From Mycolicibacterium austroafricanum (GTDB lineage Bacteria; Actinomycetota; Actinomycetes; Mycobacteriales; Mycobacteriaceae), in assembly GCF_000612725.1 (NCBI RefSeq), contig NZ_HG964450.1, forward strand, positions 1,038,712 to 1,102,711: a stretch of 64,000 bases of DNA. Reading direction: 5' to 3'. The notes beneath the pieces are model-generated. The model was not told the origin of the DNA. It did no database searches and saw only the letters and a program-made list of their open reading frames with translations. Shown here in pieces: positions 17,573 through 26,127 of this stretch. Both the position numbers and the translations under genes were made by a program. Position 1 is the stretch's first letter. Each line of letters starts with the position of its first letter.

Positions 17573-18733
17573 TCAGATGACGCCGCTGGACGCGCGGCCC
17601 GCGCGCACCGCGGTCAGCACCGCGCGCATCGCGTCCGCACTCTGCTTCCACGAGAAGTCGCCGCTGCGCACCTGAGCCTTGGCGCCCAGCTGCTCGCGCA
17701 GAACGTCGTCGGTCAGCACCCGTTCCAGGCTGTCCACCAGTTCGTCGAAGTCGTCGACCAGCATCCCGGTGACGCCGTCGATGACCGAATCGGTCAGACC
17801 GCCGGAGGACCGGTAGCCGATGGTCGGCACCCCGTGCTGGGCAGCCTCGACCACCGAAAGTCCCCATCCCTCCTTGCGTGACGGCAGCACGTGAACCCAA
17901 CCACGTTGCAGCACAGCGTGCTTGGTGGCATCGTCGACGTGGCCGTGGAACGTGACGGCATCCGAGATCCCGAGCCGTGCCGCGTGGTCGACCAGGCGCT
18001 GCGCCCACCAACCGTCGCCCAGCACGTCCAGGTGCACATCGGGGATCCGGGTGCGCAGCCGCGCCACGGCGTCGAGCGCGTCCTCGATCTGCTTGTGCGG
18101 CACCAGCCGCGACAGCACCACGACGCGCGGTGACTCCGAACGCGGTACGGCCAGCGTCGGCTCGGGTGCGGCGTCCACGCCGTTGCGCACCACCGCGATG
18201 CGCTCCGGCTGCACGCCCAGCAACGCGAGGTCGCGGGCCGACGGCAGCGACACCGTGACGTACTGGTTGCGCCGGTGCAGACGGGGGGACAGCCGGGATT
18301 CGACGAACCACCCGATCCGGCTCATCACCGGTCCGGCGACCGGCCACTGCTCGCGGTGGCAGTGATGGACCAGCACCACCGTGCGCCGCCCGTGCACCAG
18401 CCGGGACAGGAACGGCAGGCCGTTCTGGGTGTCCACCACGATGTCGGGCCGGATGCGGCGCATCGGTCCCAGACCGATTCTGGCGGCGGCCATCGCCAGC
18501 CCCGCCCACACATACACCGTGTAGGGGCCGCCTCTGCGCTGGATCTGCACACCGTCGACGATCTCCCGGCGCGCGGCGCCGGGGTAGCGCGCGGTGCGCA
18601 GCGTGACCCTGGTCCCGGATTCGGCCAGCTGCGTGCCGATCCGCTGCAGATAGGTTTCGCTGCCGCCGCCCTGAGGGTGGCCGGTGTCGCGCCAGCAGAG
18701 CAGCAACACCGAGCGGAGGGGCAGGTCAGACAT
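17573..18733 (-). CDS. GT-B glycosyltransferase, family 4 (Rv0225-like)
   Basis: A 386-residue retaining glycosyltransferase of the GT4 fold. It has a Gly-rich N-terminal loop after GHPQGGGSETY, the acceptor-side H in LVHHCHREQW, a donor-domain opening RVVVLSRLVPHKQIEDAL, and the E-x7-E region in SRKEGWGLSVVEAAQHG. Length and position agree with Rv0225 of M. tuberculosis (about 384 residues). ATG 18733 is chosen because the longer frame upstream overlaps the divergent methyltransferase gene and is Arg-rich non-coding sequence. It probably adds mannose or another hexose to an envelope glycoconjugate; donor and acceptor are unknown. It is divergent from the methyltransferase across 38 bp. Confidence 0.9.
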   Translation of the reverse strand: MSDLPLRSVLLLCWRDTGHPQGGGSETYLQRIGTQLAESGTRVTLRTARYPGAARREIVDGVQIQRRGGPYTVYVWAGLAMAAARIGLGPMRRIRPDIVVDTQNGLPFLSRLVHGRRTVVLVHHCHREQWPVAGPVMSRIGWFVESRLSPRLHRRNQYVTVSLPSARDLALLGVQPERIAVVRNGVDAAPEPTLAVPRSESPRVVVLSRLVPHKQIEDALDAVARLRTRIPDVHLDVLGDGWWAQRLVDHAARLGISDAVTFHGHVDDATKHAVLQRGWVHVLPSRKEGWGLSVVEAAQHGVPTIGYRSSGGLTDSVIDGVTGMLVDDFDELVDSLERVLTDDVLREQLGAKAQVRSGDFSWKQSADAMRAVLTAVRAGRASSGVI

Positions 18734-18771
18734 CCGTGTCAGCCTAACCGGACGATCAGTAGGGTGACCGG

Positions 18772-19539
18772 GTGCCCGCCACCGACCGCTTCTCCGACCG
18801 GGCGACGCTGGCGCGGTCGGTGCGGCTGCTGACGGCGTTCCGGTTCGAGCAGAGCGCGCCCGACCGCTTCTACGGTGCGCTGGCCGACGACACCGTCGCG
18901 ATGGTCGGTGACCTGTGGGAATCCGCCACCGGGGAATCGCAGGCCGGCCTGACGCTGCTCGACGTCGGCGGCGGGCCCGGCTACTTCGCATCGGCGTTCA
19001 CCGCCGCCGGCGTGAACTACATCGGCGTCGAACCCGATCCCCGGGAGATGCATGCGGCCGCGCCGCGCACCCATGAGCGGGCCGGGACCTTCGTGCGGGC
19101 GTCGGGGACCGCGCTGCCGTTCGCCGACGACAGCGTCGACGTCTGCCTGTCGTCGAACGTCGCCGAGCACGTCGCGCAGCCGTGGCGACTCGGCGACGAG
19201 ATGCTGCGCGTCACCCGTCCCGGCGGGCTGGCGGTGCTGTCCTACACCGTGTGGCTGGGGCCGTTCGGCGGCCACGAGATGGGGCTGACGCACTACCTCG
19301 GCGGTCGCCGCGCGGCCGAGATGTACACCCGCAGACACGGCCACCGGCCCAAGAACGACTACGGCTCGTCGTTGTTCGCTGTGCATGCGCGCGACGGGCT
19401 GCGCTGGGCGCAGGGCACGGGCGCGCTGCTCGCCGCATTTCCCCGCTACCACCCGCGATGGGCGTGGGGCCTGACCAAGGTGCCGGGCCTGCGGGAATTC
19501 CTGGTGAGCAATCTGGTGCTGGTGTTGCGGCCGTGTTGA
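18772..19539 (+). CDS. Class I SAM-dependent methyltransferase (Rv0224c-like)
   Basis: A 255-residue methyltransferase with motif I LLDVGGGPGYF near residue 62, an acidic post-I segment GVEPDPREM, and the motif LSSNVAEHVAQPW (UbiE/Methyltransf_11 type). GTG start at 18772. It is divergent from the GT4 gene and followed after 54 bp by the aldehyde dehydrogenase, the same neighbours as Rv0224c in M. tuberculosis. The substrate is unknown; a cell-envelope lipid or glycan is inferred from context. Confidence 0.9.
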   Translation: MPATDRFSDRATLARSVRLLTAFRFEQSAPDRFYGALADDTVAMVGDLWESATGESQAGLTLLDVGGGPGYFASAFTAAGVNYIGVEPDPREMHAAAPRTHERAGTFVRASGTALPFADDSVDVCLSSNVAEHVAQPWRLGDEMLRVTRPGGLAVLSYTVWLGPFGGHEMGLTHYLGGRRAAEMYTRRHGHRPKNDYGSSLFAVHARDGLRWAQGTGALLAAFPRYHPRWAWGLTKVPGLREFLVSNLVLVLRPC

Positions 19540-19593
19540 CGGCTGTCTTGCAACAGGTTCTCGTTTCGCTTCTCGATCGGTAGTGTGACGCCT

Positions 19594-21069
19594 ATGACAC
19601 AGAGCACGACGTTCAGGACCGAATGGGACAAGCTGTTCATCGGCGGCAAGTGGGTCGAGCCTGCCACCTCGGACGTGATCGAGGTGCACTCTCCGGCCAC
19701 CGGCGAGCTGGTCGGAAAGGTGCCGCTGGCGTCGGCCGCCGACGTCGACGCCGCCTGCGCGGCCGCCCGCGAGGCGTTCGACAACGGGCCGTGGCCGCAC
19801 ATGTCGCCCGCAGAGCGCGGCGAGATCCTGGGCCGCGCCGTCAAGATCATGGAGGAGCGCGCCGACGAGCTGAAGTTCCTGCTGGCCGCCGAGACCGGGC
19901 AGCCGCCGACGATCGTCGACATGATGCAGTACGGCGCCGCGATGTCGTCGTTCCAGTTCTACGCCGGGGCCGCGGACAAGTTCACCTGGCAGGACATCCG
20001 TGACGGTGTCTACGGCCAGACGCTGGTGGTGCGCGAGCCCGTCGGCGTCGTCGGTGCCGTCACCGCGTGGAACGTGCCGTTCTTCCTCGCCGCCAACAAG
20101 CTCGGCCCCGCGCTGCTGGCCGGCTGCACCGTCGTCCTCAAGCCCGCCGCGGAGACGCCGCTGTCGGTGTTCGCGATGGCGGAGATGTTCGTCGAGGCCG
20201 GCCTGCCCGAGGGCGTGCTGTCGGTCGTGCCCGGCGGCCCGGAGACCGGTCAGGCACTGACGGCCAACCCCAATCTGGACAAGTACACGTTCACCGGGTC
20301 CTCCGGCGTCGGCAAGGAGATCGCCAAGATCGCGGCCGACAAGCTCAAGCCGTGCACGCTGGAGCTCGGCGGCAAGTCCGCGGCCATCATCCTCGAGGAC
20401 GCCGACCTGGATTCCACGCTGCCGATGCTGGTGTTCTCGGGCCTGATGAACTCCGGCCAGGCGTGCGTCGGCCAGACCCGCATCCTGGCGCCGCGCTCGC
20501 GTTACGACGAGGTCGTCGAGAAGTTGGCGGCGGCGGCGGCCGGCATGGCGCCGGGCCTGCCCGACAACCCCGCCGCGATGATCGGCCCGCTGATCAGCGA
20601 GAAGCAGCGCGACCGCGTGGAGGGCTACATCAAGAAGGGCATCGAGGAGGGCGCCCGCGTCGTCACCGGTGGTGGCCGCCCCGAGGGCCTGGACAGCGGC
20701 TGGTACGTGCAGCCGACGGTGTTCGCCGACGTCGACAACTCGATGACCATCGCGCAGGAGGAGATCTTCGGCCCGGTGCTCGCGGTGATCCCCTACGAGG
20801 ACGAGGACGACGCCGTACGCATCGCCAACGACTCGGTGTACGGCCTGGCCGGGTCGGTGTACACCACCGACAACGACCGGGCGCTCAAGATCGCGCGACG
20901 CATCCGCACCGGCACCTACGCGGTGAACATGTACGCGTTCGACCCGTGTGCGCCGTTCGGCGGCTTCAAGAACTCCGGCATCGGCCGCGAGAACGGGTGG
21001 GAGGGCATCGAGGCCTACTGCGAGCCCAAGAGCATCCTGCTGCCGTTCGGCTACACCCCGGCCACCTAG
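19594..21069 (+). CDS. NAD(P)-dependent aldehyde dehydrogenase (Rv0223c-like)
   Basis: A 491-residue aldehyde dehydrogenase oxidising an aldehyde to the acid. Catalytic residues are visible: C291 in NSGQACVGQTRI and E257 in LELGGKSA, with the cofactor loop FTGSSGVGKEIAK and the C-terminal NMYAFDPCAPFGGFKNSGIGRENG. ATG 19594 is preferred; GTG 19585 three codons upstream is the alternative. It sits downstream of the methyltransferase as Rv0223c does, and transcription probably ends at the strong hairpin at 21105-21140. Confidence 0.93.
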   Translation: MTQSTTFRTEWDKLFIGGKWVEPATSDVIEVHSPATGELVGKVPLASAADVDAACAAAREAFDNGPWPHMSPAERGEILGRAVKIMEERADELKFLLAAETGQPPTIVDMMQYGAAMSSFQFYAGAADKFTWQDIRDGVYGQTLVVREPVGVVGAVTAWNVPFFLAANKLGPALLAGCTVVLKPAAETPLSVFAMAEMFVEAGLPEGVLSVVPGGPETGQALTANPNLDKYTFTGSSGVGKEIAKIAADKLKPCTLELGGKSAAIILEDADLDSTLPMLVFSGLMNSGQACVGQTRILAPRSRYDEVVEKLAAAAAGMAPGLPDNPAAMIGPLISEKQRDRVEGYIKKGIEEGARVVTGGGRPEGLDSGWYVQPTVFADVDNSMTIAQEEIFGPVLAVIPYEDEDDAVRIANDSVYGLAGSVYTTDNDRALKIARRIRTGTYAVNMYAFDPCAPFGGFKNSGIGRENGWEGIEAYCEPKSILLPFGYTPAT

Positions 21070-21104
21070 CGCGACAAAGGACCGCCCCCCTTGCGGGGAG
21101 ACAC

Positions 21105-21140
21105 AAACTCGCACGCTCACCGCTGTGGGCGTGCGAGTTT
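21105..21140 (+). terminator. Intrinsic terminator after the aldehyde dehydrogenase gene
   Basis: A 16-bp stem (21105-21120 with 21125-21140, one mismatch) closes a 4-nt loop CGCT and runs into the T-rich tract TTTTGTCTTGT. It is 36 bp past the aldehyde dehydrogenase stop and just before a convergent gene, so it may serve both directions. Confidence 0.8.
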
Positions 21141-21152
21141 TGTCTTGTCGGC

Positions 21153-21551
21153 TCAGCCGGTCATCGGGAACGAGTGGTGCTCGTGCGCGATCATCCAGCG
21201 ACCGTCGACCTTGCGCAGTCCGATCGTGGTGCGTAACCGGTTCTCGGGATTGGCGGCGATGTCCTCGGGTGTGCCGCACCGTAGCAAGCCTCGGGCGAAT
21301 GCGACGTCATCCCCAGCGGTGACGTCGAGCTCGAGCAGCTGTAAAACCGCTCCGTTCCTGATGAATTCGAAGAAGTCCGGCCAGCTGTCGCGATAGCCCG
21401 CGATCCCGCGGATCCCGTCGTGGGGTGGCGGGACGTCGAACAGCACCACATCGTCGGTGTGCGCCGCGACGACACCGTCCAGGTCGCATGCGCTTATCGC
21501 ATCGACCCAGCGCTCGATGGTTTCCCTGACCTGCTTCTCGTCATCGCTCAT
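21153..21551 (-). CDS. SnoaL-like / NTF2-fold protein (SgcJ/EcaC type)
   Basis: A 132-residue cone-fold protein. The N-terminal helix DEKQVRETIERWVDAISACDLDGVVAAHTDDVVLFDVPPP is the standard opening of SgcJ/EcaC/YybH-type SnoaL domains, followed by GLRKVDGRWMIAHEHHSFP at the C-terminus. Such proteins bind small hydrophobic ligands, some acting as isomerases or hydrolases; no specific activity can be assigned. ATG 21551 is chosen over 21569 because MSDDEKQ is the usual family start. It follows fadE5 on the same strand after 43 bp. Confidence 0.8.
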   Translation of the reverse strand: MSDDEKQVRETIERWVDAISACDLDGVVAAHTDDVVLFDVPPPHDGIRGIAGYRDSWPDFFEFIRNGAVLQLLELDVTAGDDVAFARGLLRCGTPEDIAANPENRLRTTIGLRKVDGRWMIAHEHHSFPMTG

Positions 21552-21594
21552 GCCGGTACAGACCGACACCGCGACCGAAACTCACCGCCGCCGC

Positions 21595-23430
21595 TCAGAA
21601 CCCCGCTTCGGACAGCTCCATCGCGGTCAGATCCACCGCCTGCAGGATGCCGCGCTGGGCGGTCAGGCGCGGCAACACGTTGCGCGCGAAGAACTTCGCG
21701 GTGGCCACCTTGCCGGTGTAGAAGGCACGGTCACGTTCGCTGACGTCACCCTCCAGCGCCGTCAGCGCCGTCTCGGCCTGCTGCAGCAGCAGCCAGCCGA
21801 GCAGCAGGTCCCCGACTGCCAGCAGGAACGGCACCGACTCCAGCCCCAGCCGGTAGAGCTCGCGCGAGTTCTGCTGGGAGTCGACGAGGTACTTCGTCAT
21901 CGCGGCGACCATCTCCTGGACGTCGTCGACGGCGGTGCCCAGCAGCGCCCGCTCGGTCGCCAATTCCTCACGGGCCGAAAGATCGTCGAGGAACCGTCGC
22001 AACTGGGACACCACGTGCAGCAGAGCGCCGCCCTGGTCCCTGGCGATCTTGCGGAAGAAGAAGTCCTGCGCCTGGATCGCGGTGGTGCCCTCGTACAGGG
22101 AGTCGATCTTCGCGTCGCGGATGTACTGCTCGATCGGGTAGTCCTGCAGGAATCCTGAGCCACCGAACGTCTGCAGCGACTCGGTCAGACACTGGTAGGC
22201 GCGCTCGGAGCCGACCCCCTTGACGATCGGCAGCAGCAGGTCGTTGACGCGGTCGGCCATCGCGGCGTCGGCACCGGACACGATGTCCGCGGCCGCCGGG
22301 TCCTGGTGCGCGGCGGTGTAGAGGTAGAGCGCGCGCAACCCCTCGGCATAGGCCTTCTGGATGAGCAGCGCGCGACGCACGTCGGGGTGGTGGATGATCG
22401 TGACGCGCGGAGCGGACTTGTCGGTCATCTGCGTCATGTCCGCACCCTGCACCCGCGTCTTCGCGTACTCCAGCGCGTTCAGGTAGCCGGTCGACAGGGT
22501 GGACATCGCCTTGGTGCCCACCATCATCCGGGCGTACTCGATCACCTTGAACATCTGGGCGATGCCGTTGTGGGTGTCGTTGACCAGCCACCCGACCGCC
22601 GGGACGCCGTGCTGACCGAAGGTGAGCTCACACGTCGCCGACGCCTTCAGGCCCATCTTGTGCTCGAGGCCGGTGACGAACACCCCGTTACGCTCGCCGG
22701 GCTCACCGGTCTGCGGGTCGAAGTGGAACTTCGGGACCAGGAACAGGCTCAGTCCCTTCGTTCCCGGTCCGGCCCCCTCCGGCCGGGCCAGCACGACGTG
22801 CAGGATGTTCTCGAACAGGTCGTCGGCGTCGCCGTTGGTGATGAAGCGCTTGACGCCGTCGATGTGCCAGGTGCCGTCGGGCTGCTGGACGGCTTTGGTG
22901 CGGCCGGCGCCGACGTCGGAGCCGGCGTCGGGTTCGGTGAGCACCATCGTCGCTCCCCAGTTCCGCTCGATCATCAGCGCGGCCCAGTGGCGCTGCTCCT
23001 CGTTGCCGATGGCGTTGATGATGTCGGCCATCTTCGGGCCTGCCGCGTACATGAACGCCGCGGGCTGGGCGCCGAGCGCGAGCTCGTTGATCGCCCATTC
23101 CAGCATCGACGGCGCGGGCACACCCCCGATCTCCTCGGCCATCCCGACCCGGAACCACTCCCCGTCCAGCCAGGCCCGGAACGACTTCTTGAACGGCTCG
23201 GGGATGCTCACCACGTGGGTGGCCGGATCGAAGGACGGCGGGTTGCGGTCCGTCTCGGCGTAGGCCTCCGCGAGGGGACCCTCGGCCAGCTTGGCGGCCT
23301 CGTGGAGCATCTCGCGCACCGAAGGGCCGTCGAGATCGCCGAACTCTCCGGTGGCCAGCACCTTCTCCAACGCGAGCACCTCGAAGAGGTTGAACTCCAG
23401 GTCGCGAACGTTGCTCTTGTAGTGACCCAT
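21595..23430 (-). CDS. fadE5: Acyl-CoA dehydrogenase FadE5
   Basis: A 611-residue acyl-CoA dehydrogenase, the exact length of FadE5 (Rv0244c/MSMEG_0406), which has broad chain-length activity and an extra C-terminal domain. The opening [18 protein letters not shown] is the FadE5 signature; [12 protein letters not shown] and the FAD-contacting [12 protein letters not shown] follow, and the catalytic base is E447 in [15 protein letters not shown]. It uses FAD and passes electrons to ETF in beta-oxidation. A TAGGGT -10-like box and GAAGGGG ribosome site precede the ATG. Downstream on the same strand is the SnoaL-like gene. Confidence 0.93.
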   Translation of the reverse strand: MGHYKSNVRDLEFNLFEVLALEKVLATGEFGDLDGPSVREMLHEAAKLAEGPLAEAYAETDRNPPSFDPATHVVSIPEPFKKSFRAWLDGEWFRVGMAEEIGGVPAPSMLEWAINELALGAQPAAFMYAAGPKMADIINAIGNEEQRHWAALMIERNWGATMVLTEPDAGSDVGAGRTKAVQQPDGTWHIDGVKRFITNGDADDLFENILHVVLARPEGAGPGTKGLSLFLVPKFHFDPQTGEPGERNGVFVTGLEHKMGLKASATCELTFGQHGVPAVGWLVNDTHNGIAQMFKVIEYARMMVGTKAMSTLSTGYLNALEYAKTRVQGADMTQMTDKSAPRVTIIHHPDVRRALLIQKAYAEGLRALYLYTAAHQDPAAADIVSGADAAMADRVNDLLLPIVKGVGSERAYQCLTESLQTFGGSGFLQDYPIEQYIRDAKIDSLYEGTTAIQAQDFFFRKIARDQGGALLHVVSQLRRFLDDLSAREELATERALLGTAVDDVQEMVAAMTKYLVDSQQNSRELYRLGLESVPFLLAVGDLLLGWLLLQQAETALTALEGDVSERDRAFYTGKVATAKFFARNVLPRLTAQRGILQAVDLTAMELSEAGF

Positions 23431-23479
23431 GGGGACCCCTTCAGAATCATGCCGGTTCGCTCACCCTACGACGGTCGCG

Positions 23480-24001
23480 TCAGGCGCGGCGCCAATGGGC
23501 ACACACGAAATCCGCGTTGACGGCCGAGGAGACCAGAGCCCATTCCGACCGCATCGGGAGCACCCGGGATCCGGCGCCCAGCGTGCACGGGGCGTAGGAG
23601 ACGATCATCTCGTCCACCAGTCCCGCGGCGACGAACTGGGCGGCGACGTCGCCACCGCCCACCAACCACACGTTCCGGCCCGCCGCCGCGTCCTCGAGCA
23701 CCGGATGCAGGTCGGCGACGTCCCCCGCGAACGTCCGGACGTCGTGGCCGTCGGCGATGATTCCCGGCCGGTGGGTGAGCACCCACGTCGGCTGCGGATA
23801 CATCCATTCGCCCGGATGGTTCTCCAAAATCCATTCGTAGGTGTCGGCGCCCATCACCAGCGAGCCCACCGTTTCCATGAACGGGTCGATCGCGAACGGC
23901 CCGTCGGCGGCGATCTCACGCGAGATCAGCCAGTCCAGGCTCTTGTTCTCGTCGACGATGTAGCCGTCGAGGCTCGAGGCGGTGTAGTACACGGTGGACA
24001 T
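23480..24001 (-). CDS. Dihydrofolate reductase-fold protein (RibD C-terminal domain family)
   Basis: A 173-residue single-domain RibD_C/DHFR-like protein (YyaP/YwjB type). It begins VYYTASSLDGYIVDE, has the mid segment GSLVMGADTYEWIL, the THRPG strand and the nucleotide-binding VWLVGGGDVAAQFVAAGLVDE. It is likely an NADPH-dependent reductase of a pterin- or flavin-like or xenobiotic substrate; true folate reduction is not implied. Its ATG directly abuts the stop of the AraC-type gene (TAGATG), so the two are cotranscribed. Confidence 0.88.
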   Translation of the reverse strand: MSTVYYTASSLDGYIVDENKSLDWLISREIAADGPFAIDPFMETVGSLVMGADTYEWILENHPGEWMYPQPTWVLTHRPGIIADGHDVRTFAGDVADLHPVLEDAAAGRNVWLVGGGDVAAQFVAAGLVDEMIVSYAPCTLGAGSRVLPMRSEWALVSSAVNADFVCAHWRRA

Positions 24002-25024
24002 CTAGTTTCCTCTCATCCAATCCAACGGGTCCCCGAGACGGGTCGTCACGCCGTGGCCCGCCAGCATGGACCGGGTGAGCCCCCGGCGGTGCGCCGAGTA
24101 GGTGAGCACGTGCGCGACGATGCCGTAGAGCTGGAAGGACTCCGGCGGATCACAGAGCGCGTCGATCACGGTGTCGCCGAGCCGTCCCGCCACCGCGTAC
24201 TCGGACACCATTGCGCGCCAACGATTCCCGACGTCATCGTGGTGGGCCGCCAATGTTGCGGCGTCGACGAACTCCGGTTGCGTGCAGGCGCGGGATGGGA
24301 AGTCGTCGCCGGCGATCGTCGCAAGCCACACCTGTTTGGTCCACACGATCGCGCCGAGCACCGCACCGACACTGGGTTCGGGCCCGTCCCATTCCAGCAC
24401 CGTCTGCCCGGGCGCGACCTCGGCAACCCACTGCTGGGGGCTCAGCAGCGCAGCCTGCCCGAGAAGGTGCGACGTGTCGGCGATGTCGTGGTCGATCATG
24501 AGCTGCGCGATGTCGGGTGTGTGCATGCCGGGAGGAGTGCGGTCACCGGGATCACTGTCCAGCCAGAGTGATTGCGGCGGATGGAAGTGCAGGCCGTTGG
24601 GGGCGGGCAGCCGGAAGTGGACGTCGGAGGCCTGTGACGGCGGCAGCCCGTACATGCGCCGGAACGCCCGGGAGAACACCTCCGCCGACGACCAGCCCTC
24701 GTCGGCGGCGACCGCGGACACCGCCTCGCCCCGTTGCAGGCGCCAGGCGGCGCGCTCCAGCATGACGCGGCGGCGCAGAGCGGCGGGCGACTCGCCGGTC
24801 AGCCGGCGCACCTCGCGCGAGAAGTGGAATTCGGAGGCGTAACTGCTGCGCGCCATGTCCCCCACATCGGCGTTGGCCGAATCGGTTACGGCGTCCAGCA
24901 GTTCGCGGAGCCGGTCGCGGCGATGAGCGCTTGCGCGAAGAGCAGAGGGGTCCGGATGAGCGCTTGCGCGAAGAGCAGAAGGGTCCGGCAGAGCCGCGTG
25001 CTCGGGCGAGGGATCGTCGGTCAC
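24002..25024 (-). CDS. AraC-type regulator fused to a DinB/maleylpyruvate-isomerase-like domain
   Basis: About 340 residues from GTG 25024. Two AraC HTH motifs occupy roughly residues 40-135 (VGDMARSSYASEFHFSREVRRLTGESPAALRRR and AVSAVAADEGWSSAEVFSRAFRRMYG). The C-terminal half (from about PDIAQLMIDHDIADTSHLLGQAA) is a DinB-like four-helix bundle with the paired histidines typical of metal- or thiol-binding members (IDHD, HVLTYSAHRR). Such fusions act as ligand or stress sensors. The N-terminus carries an 11-residue tandem duplication (PDPSALRASAH twice). It is directly followed by the DHFR-like gene with no gap, so the regulator may control its own operon. Confidence 0.85.
   Translation of the reverse strand: MTDDPSPEHAALPDPSALRASAHPDPSALRASAHRRDRLRELLDAVTDSANADVGDMARSSYASEFHFSREVRRLTGESPAALRRRVMLERAAWRLQRGEAVSAVAADEGWSSAEVFSRAFRRMYGLPPSQASDVHFRLPAPNGLHFHPPQSLWLDSDPGDRTPPGMHTPDIAQLMIDHDIADTSHLLGQAALLSPQQWVAEVAPGQTVLEWDGPEPSVGAVLGAIVWTKQVWLATIAGDDFPSRACTQPEFVDAATLAAHHDDVGNRWRAMVSEYAVAGRLGDTVIDALCDPPESFQLYGIVAHVLTYSAHRRGLTRSMLAGHGVTTRLGDPLDWMRGN
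24922..24987. repeat. 33-bp tandem duplication in the AraC-DinB gene
   Basis: Two direct copies (24922-24954 and 24955-24987) differing at one base, in frame, encoding a duplicated PDPSALRASAH near the N-terminus. A recent slippage event and a possible polymorphic marker. Confidence 0.9.
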
Positions 25025-25053
25025 GGTGTCCGAGTATCGTCGGTCGCCACCGT

Positions 25054-25073
25054 CAGGAACATGACAATTCCTG
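25054..25073. promoter_or_regulatory. Inverted repeat upstream of the AraC-DinB gene
   Basis: CAGGAA and TTCCTG arms separated by 8 bp, about 30 bp upstream of the GTG start and just upstream of a GATACT -10-like box (reverse strand, about 25033-25040). A position near -35 fits an autoregulatory operator. Confidence 0.4.
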
Positions 25074-25080
25074 CTGCACT

Positions 25081-25917
25081 TCAGCTGTCGAGGACCCGCC
25101 CGACGCGCGCCTCGAGTTCGGCGCGGTCGCCGAGGTCGGCCAGGTTGATGCCGAACCGCCCTTCCAGCACCTCGAGCACATCGGCCGCACTGCCCAGCCG
25201 CGTCTTCTCGGAACCGCCGGCCCGGTGCACCGCGAGGCGGCGGCCGCGCAGGTTCCATCGCGCGTCGTCGGTGACCAACGCTGCGGTCAGCCCCCGGACG
25301 AACACCGACTCCGGATACGTGGACACGTACCAGCTGCCGACCTCCAGGTCGATGCGAGGCCGCGGGATCGGGTCGAGCAGATAGAGCGACTCCCAGACAC
25401 CGCCGACCCGGGCCTGCAGCTCGAACCCTTCCGGATGGTCGAGCAACCGGTAGGGCTCGTGCCGGGTCTGCTGCACCGGGCCGGGTGCGAGACGGATCGG
25501 AGAACTCAACGTCTGACCACCGAATCCGACGTCGACGAGGTACGGGCCGTCGCCGTCGGGCAGTGTCACCGACAGCACCTGGTGAGTCTGTGCGGGCAGC
25601 GTGTCGTCGTCCTGCATCCAGATGACGCGTCCGACGAGGCGCTGCACCCCGAAACCGAGGTCGTCGAGCACGTAGCCGAGCAGCCCGTTCTGCTCGTAGC
25701 AGTACCCGCCGCGCCGACGTCCGAGGAGCTTGTCCGCCAACGCTTCCGCCGAGAGGTCCACGACCGGGATGCCGGTGACCGGGTCCAGGTTTTCGAACGG
25801 AATGCTGCGGTTGTGCCCGGCGACGATGTCACGCAGGGCGTCGAGGGTGGACTCGACCGGCATGGTGAGGCCGATTCGGGTGAAGTACGCGTCGAGCAGG
25901 GTGGACATGTCCGCCAT
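25081..25917 (-). CDS. nat: Arylamine N-acetyltransferase
   Basis: A 278-residue NAT that transfers acetyl or propionyl from CoA to arylamines or hydrazines such as isoniazid. The catalytic triad is visible in the expected spacing: C73 (RRGGYCYEQN), H112 (THQVLSV) and D129 (YLVDVGFGG). M. smegmatis NAT has nearly the same numbering. In M. tuberculosis nat lies with cholesterol ring-degradation genes; here it stands alone between an AraC-DinB gene and a divergent SDR, so it may be an additional paralogue. A long palindrome (25978-26014) lies in its upstream region. Confidence 0.93.
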   Translation of the reverse strand: MADMSTLLDAYFTRIGLTMPVESTLDALRDIVAGHNRSIPFENLDPVTGIPVVDLSAEALADKLLGRRRGGYCYEQNGLLGYVLDDLGFGVQRLVGRVIWMQDDDTLPAQTHQVLSVTLPDGDGPYLVDVGFGGQTLSSPIRLAPGPVQQTRHEPYRLLDHPEGFELQARVGGVWESLYLLDPIPRPRIDLEVGSWYVSTYPESVFVRGLTAALVTDDARWNLRGRRLAVHRAGGSEKTRLGSAADVLEVLEGRFGINLADLGDRAELEARVGRVLDS

Positions 25918-25977
25918 GGTGCGACCTCAACGGCGGTTCAGGTCAATTCCGGCTTCTGACCGCAGGCCCCCGAAAGC

Positions 25978-26014
25978 ACTATGGCGGAATCCCCCGACCG
26001 GGTTCCGCCACAGT
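25978..26014. repeat. Long imperfect palindrome in the nat/SDR divergent region
   Basis: A 15-bp stem (25978-25993 with 26000-26014) with one mismatch and one bulged T, loop CCGACC, core TGGCGGAA / TTCCGCCA. It lies 60 bp upstream of nat and 113 bp upstream of the SDR start. It could be an operator, an RNA hairpin or a dispersed repeat; no second copy was found in this window. Confidence 0.6.
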
Positions 26015-26127
26015 GGTTCGAACCTACAGCGGCCGGTCCGGATCCGTCGGGCGTTTGGGACTACCTGCCAGCTGCAATTTCGCGTCGCCGCGGGATTGCG
26101 CCGCCGGCCTGTCGCGTTGACGCCATC

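Noticed and set aside
18739-21279. 846-codon minus-strand frame over the methyltransferase and aldehyde dehydrogenase genes
   Set aside because: Low-complexity shadow rich in R, H, G and D; both plus-strand genes have clear catalytic motifs.
26079-26095. GCAATTTCG stretch as a fourth copy of the hairpin element
   Set aside because: No partner arm and only a short core match.
25981-26127. N-terminal extension of the SDR
   Set aside because: It would translate through a palindrome, and SDR sequence begins only after ATG 26128.
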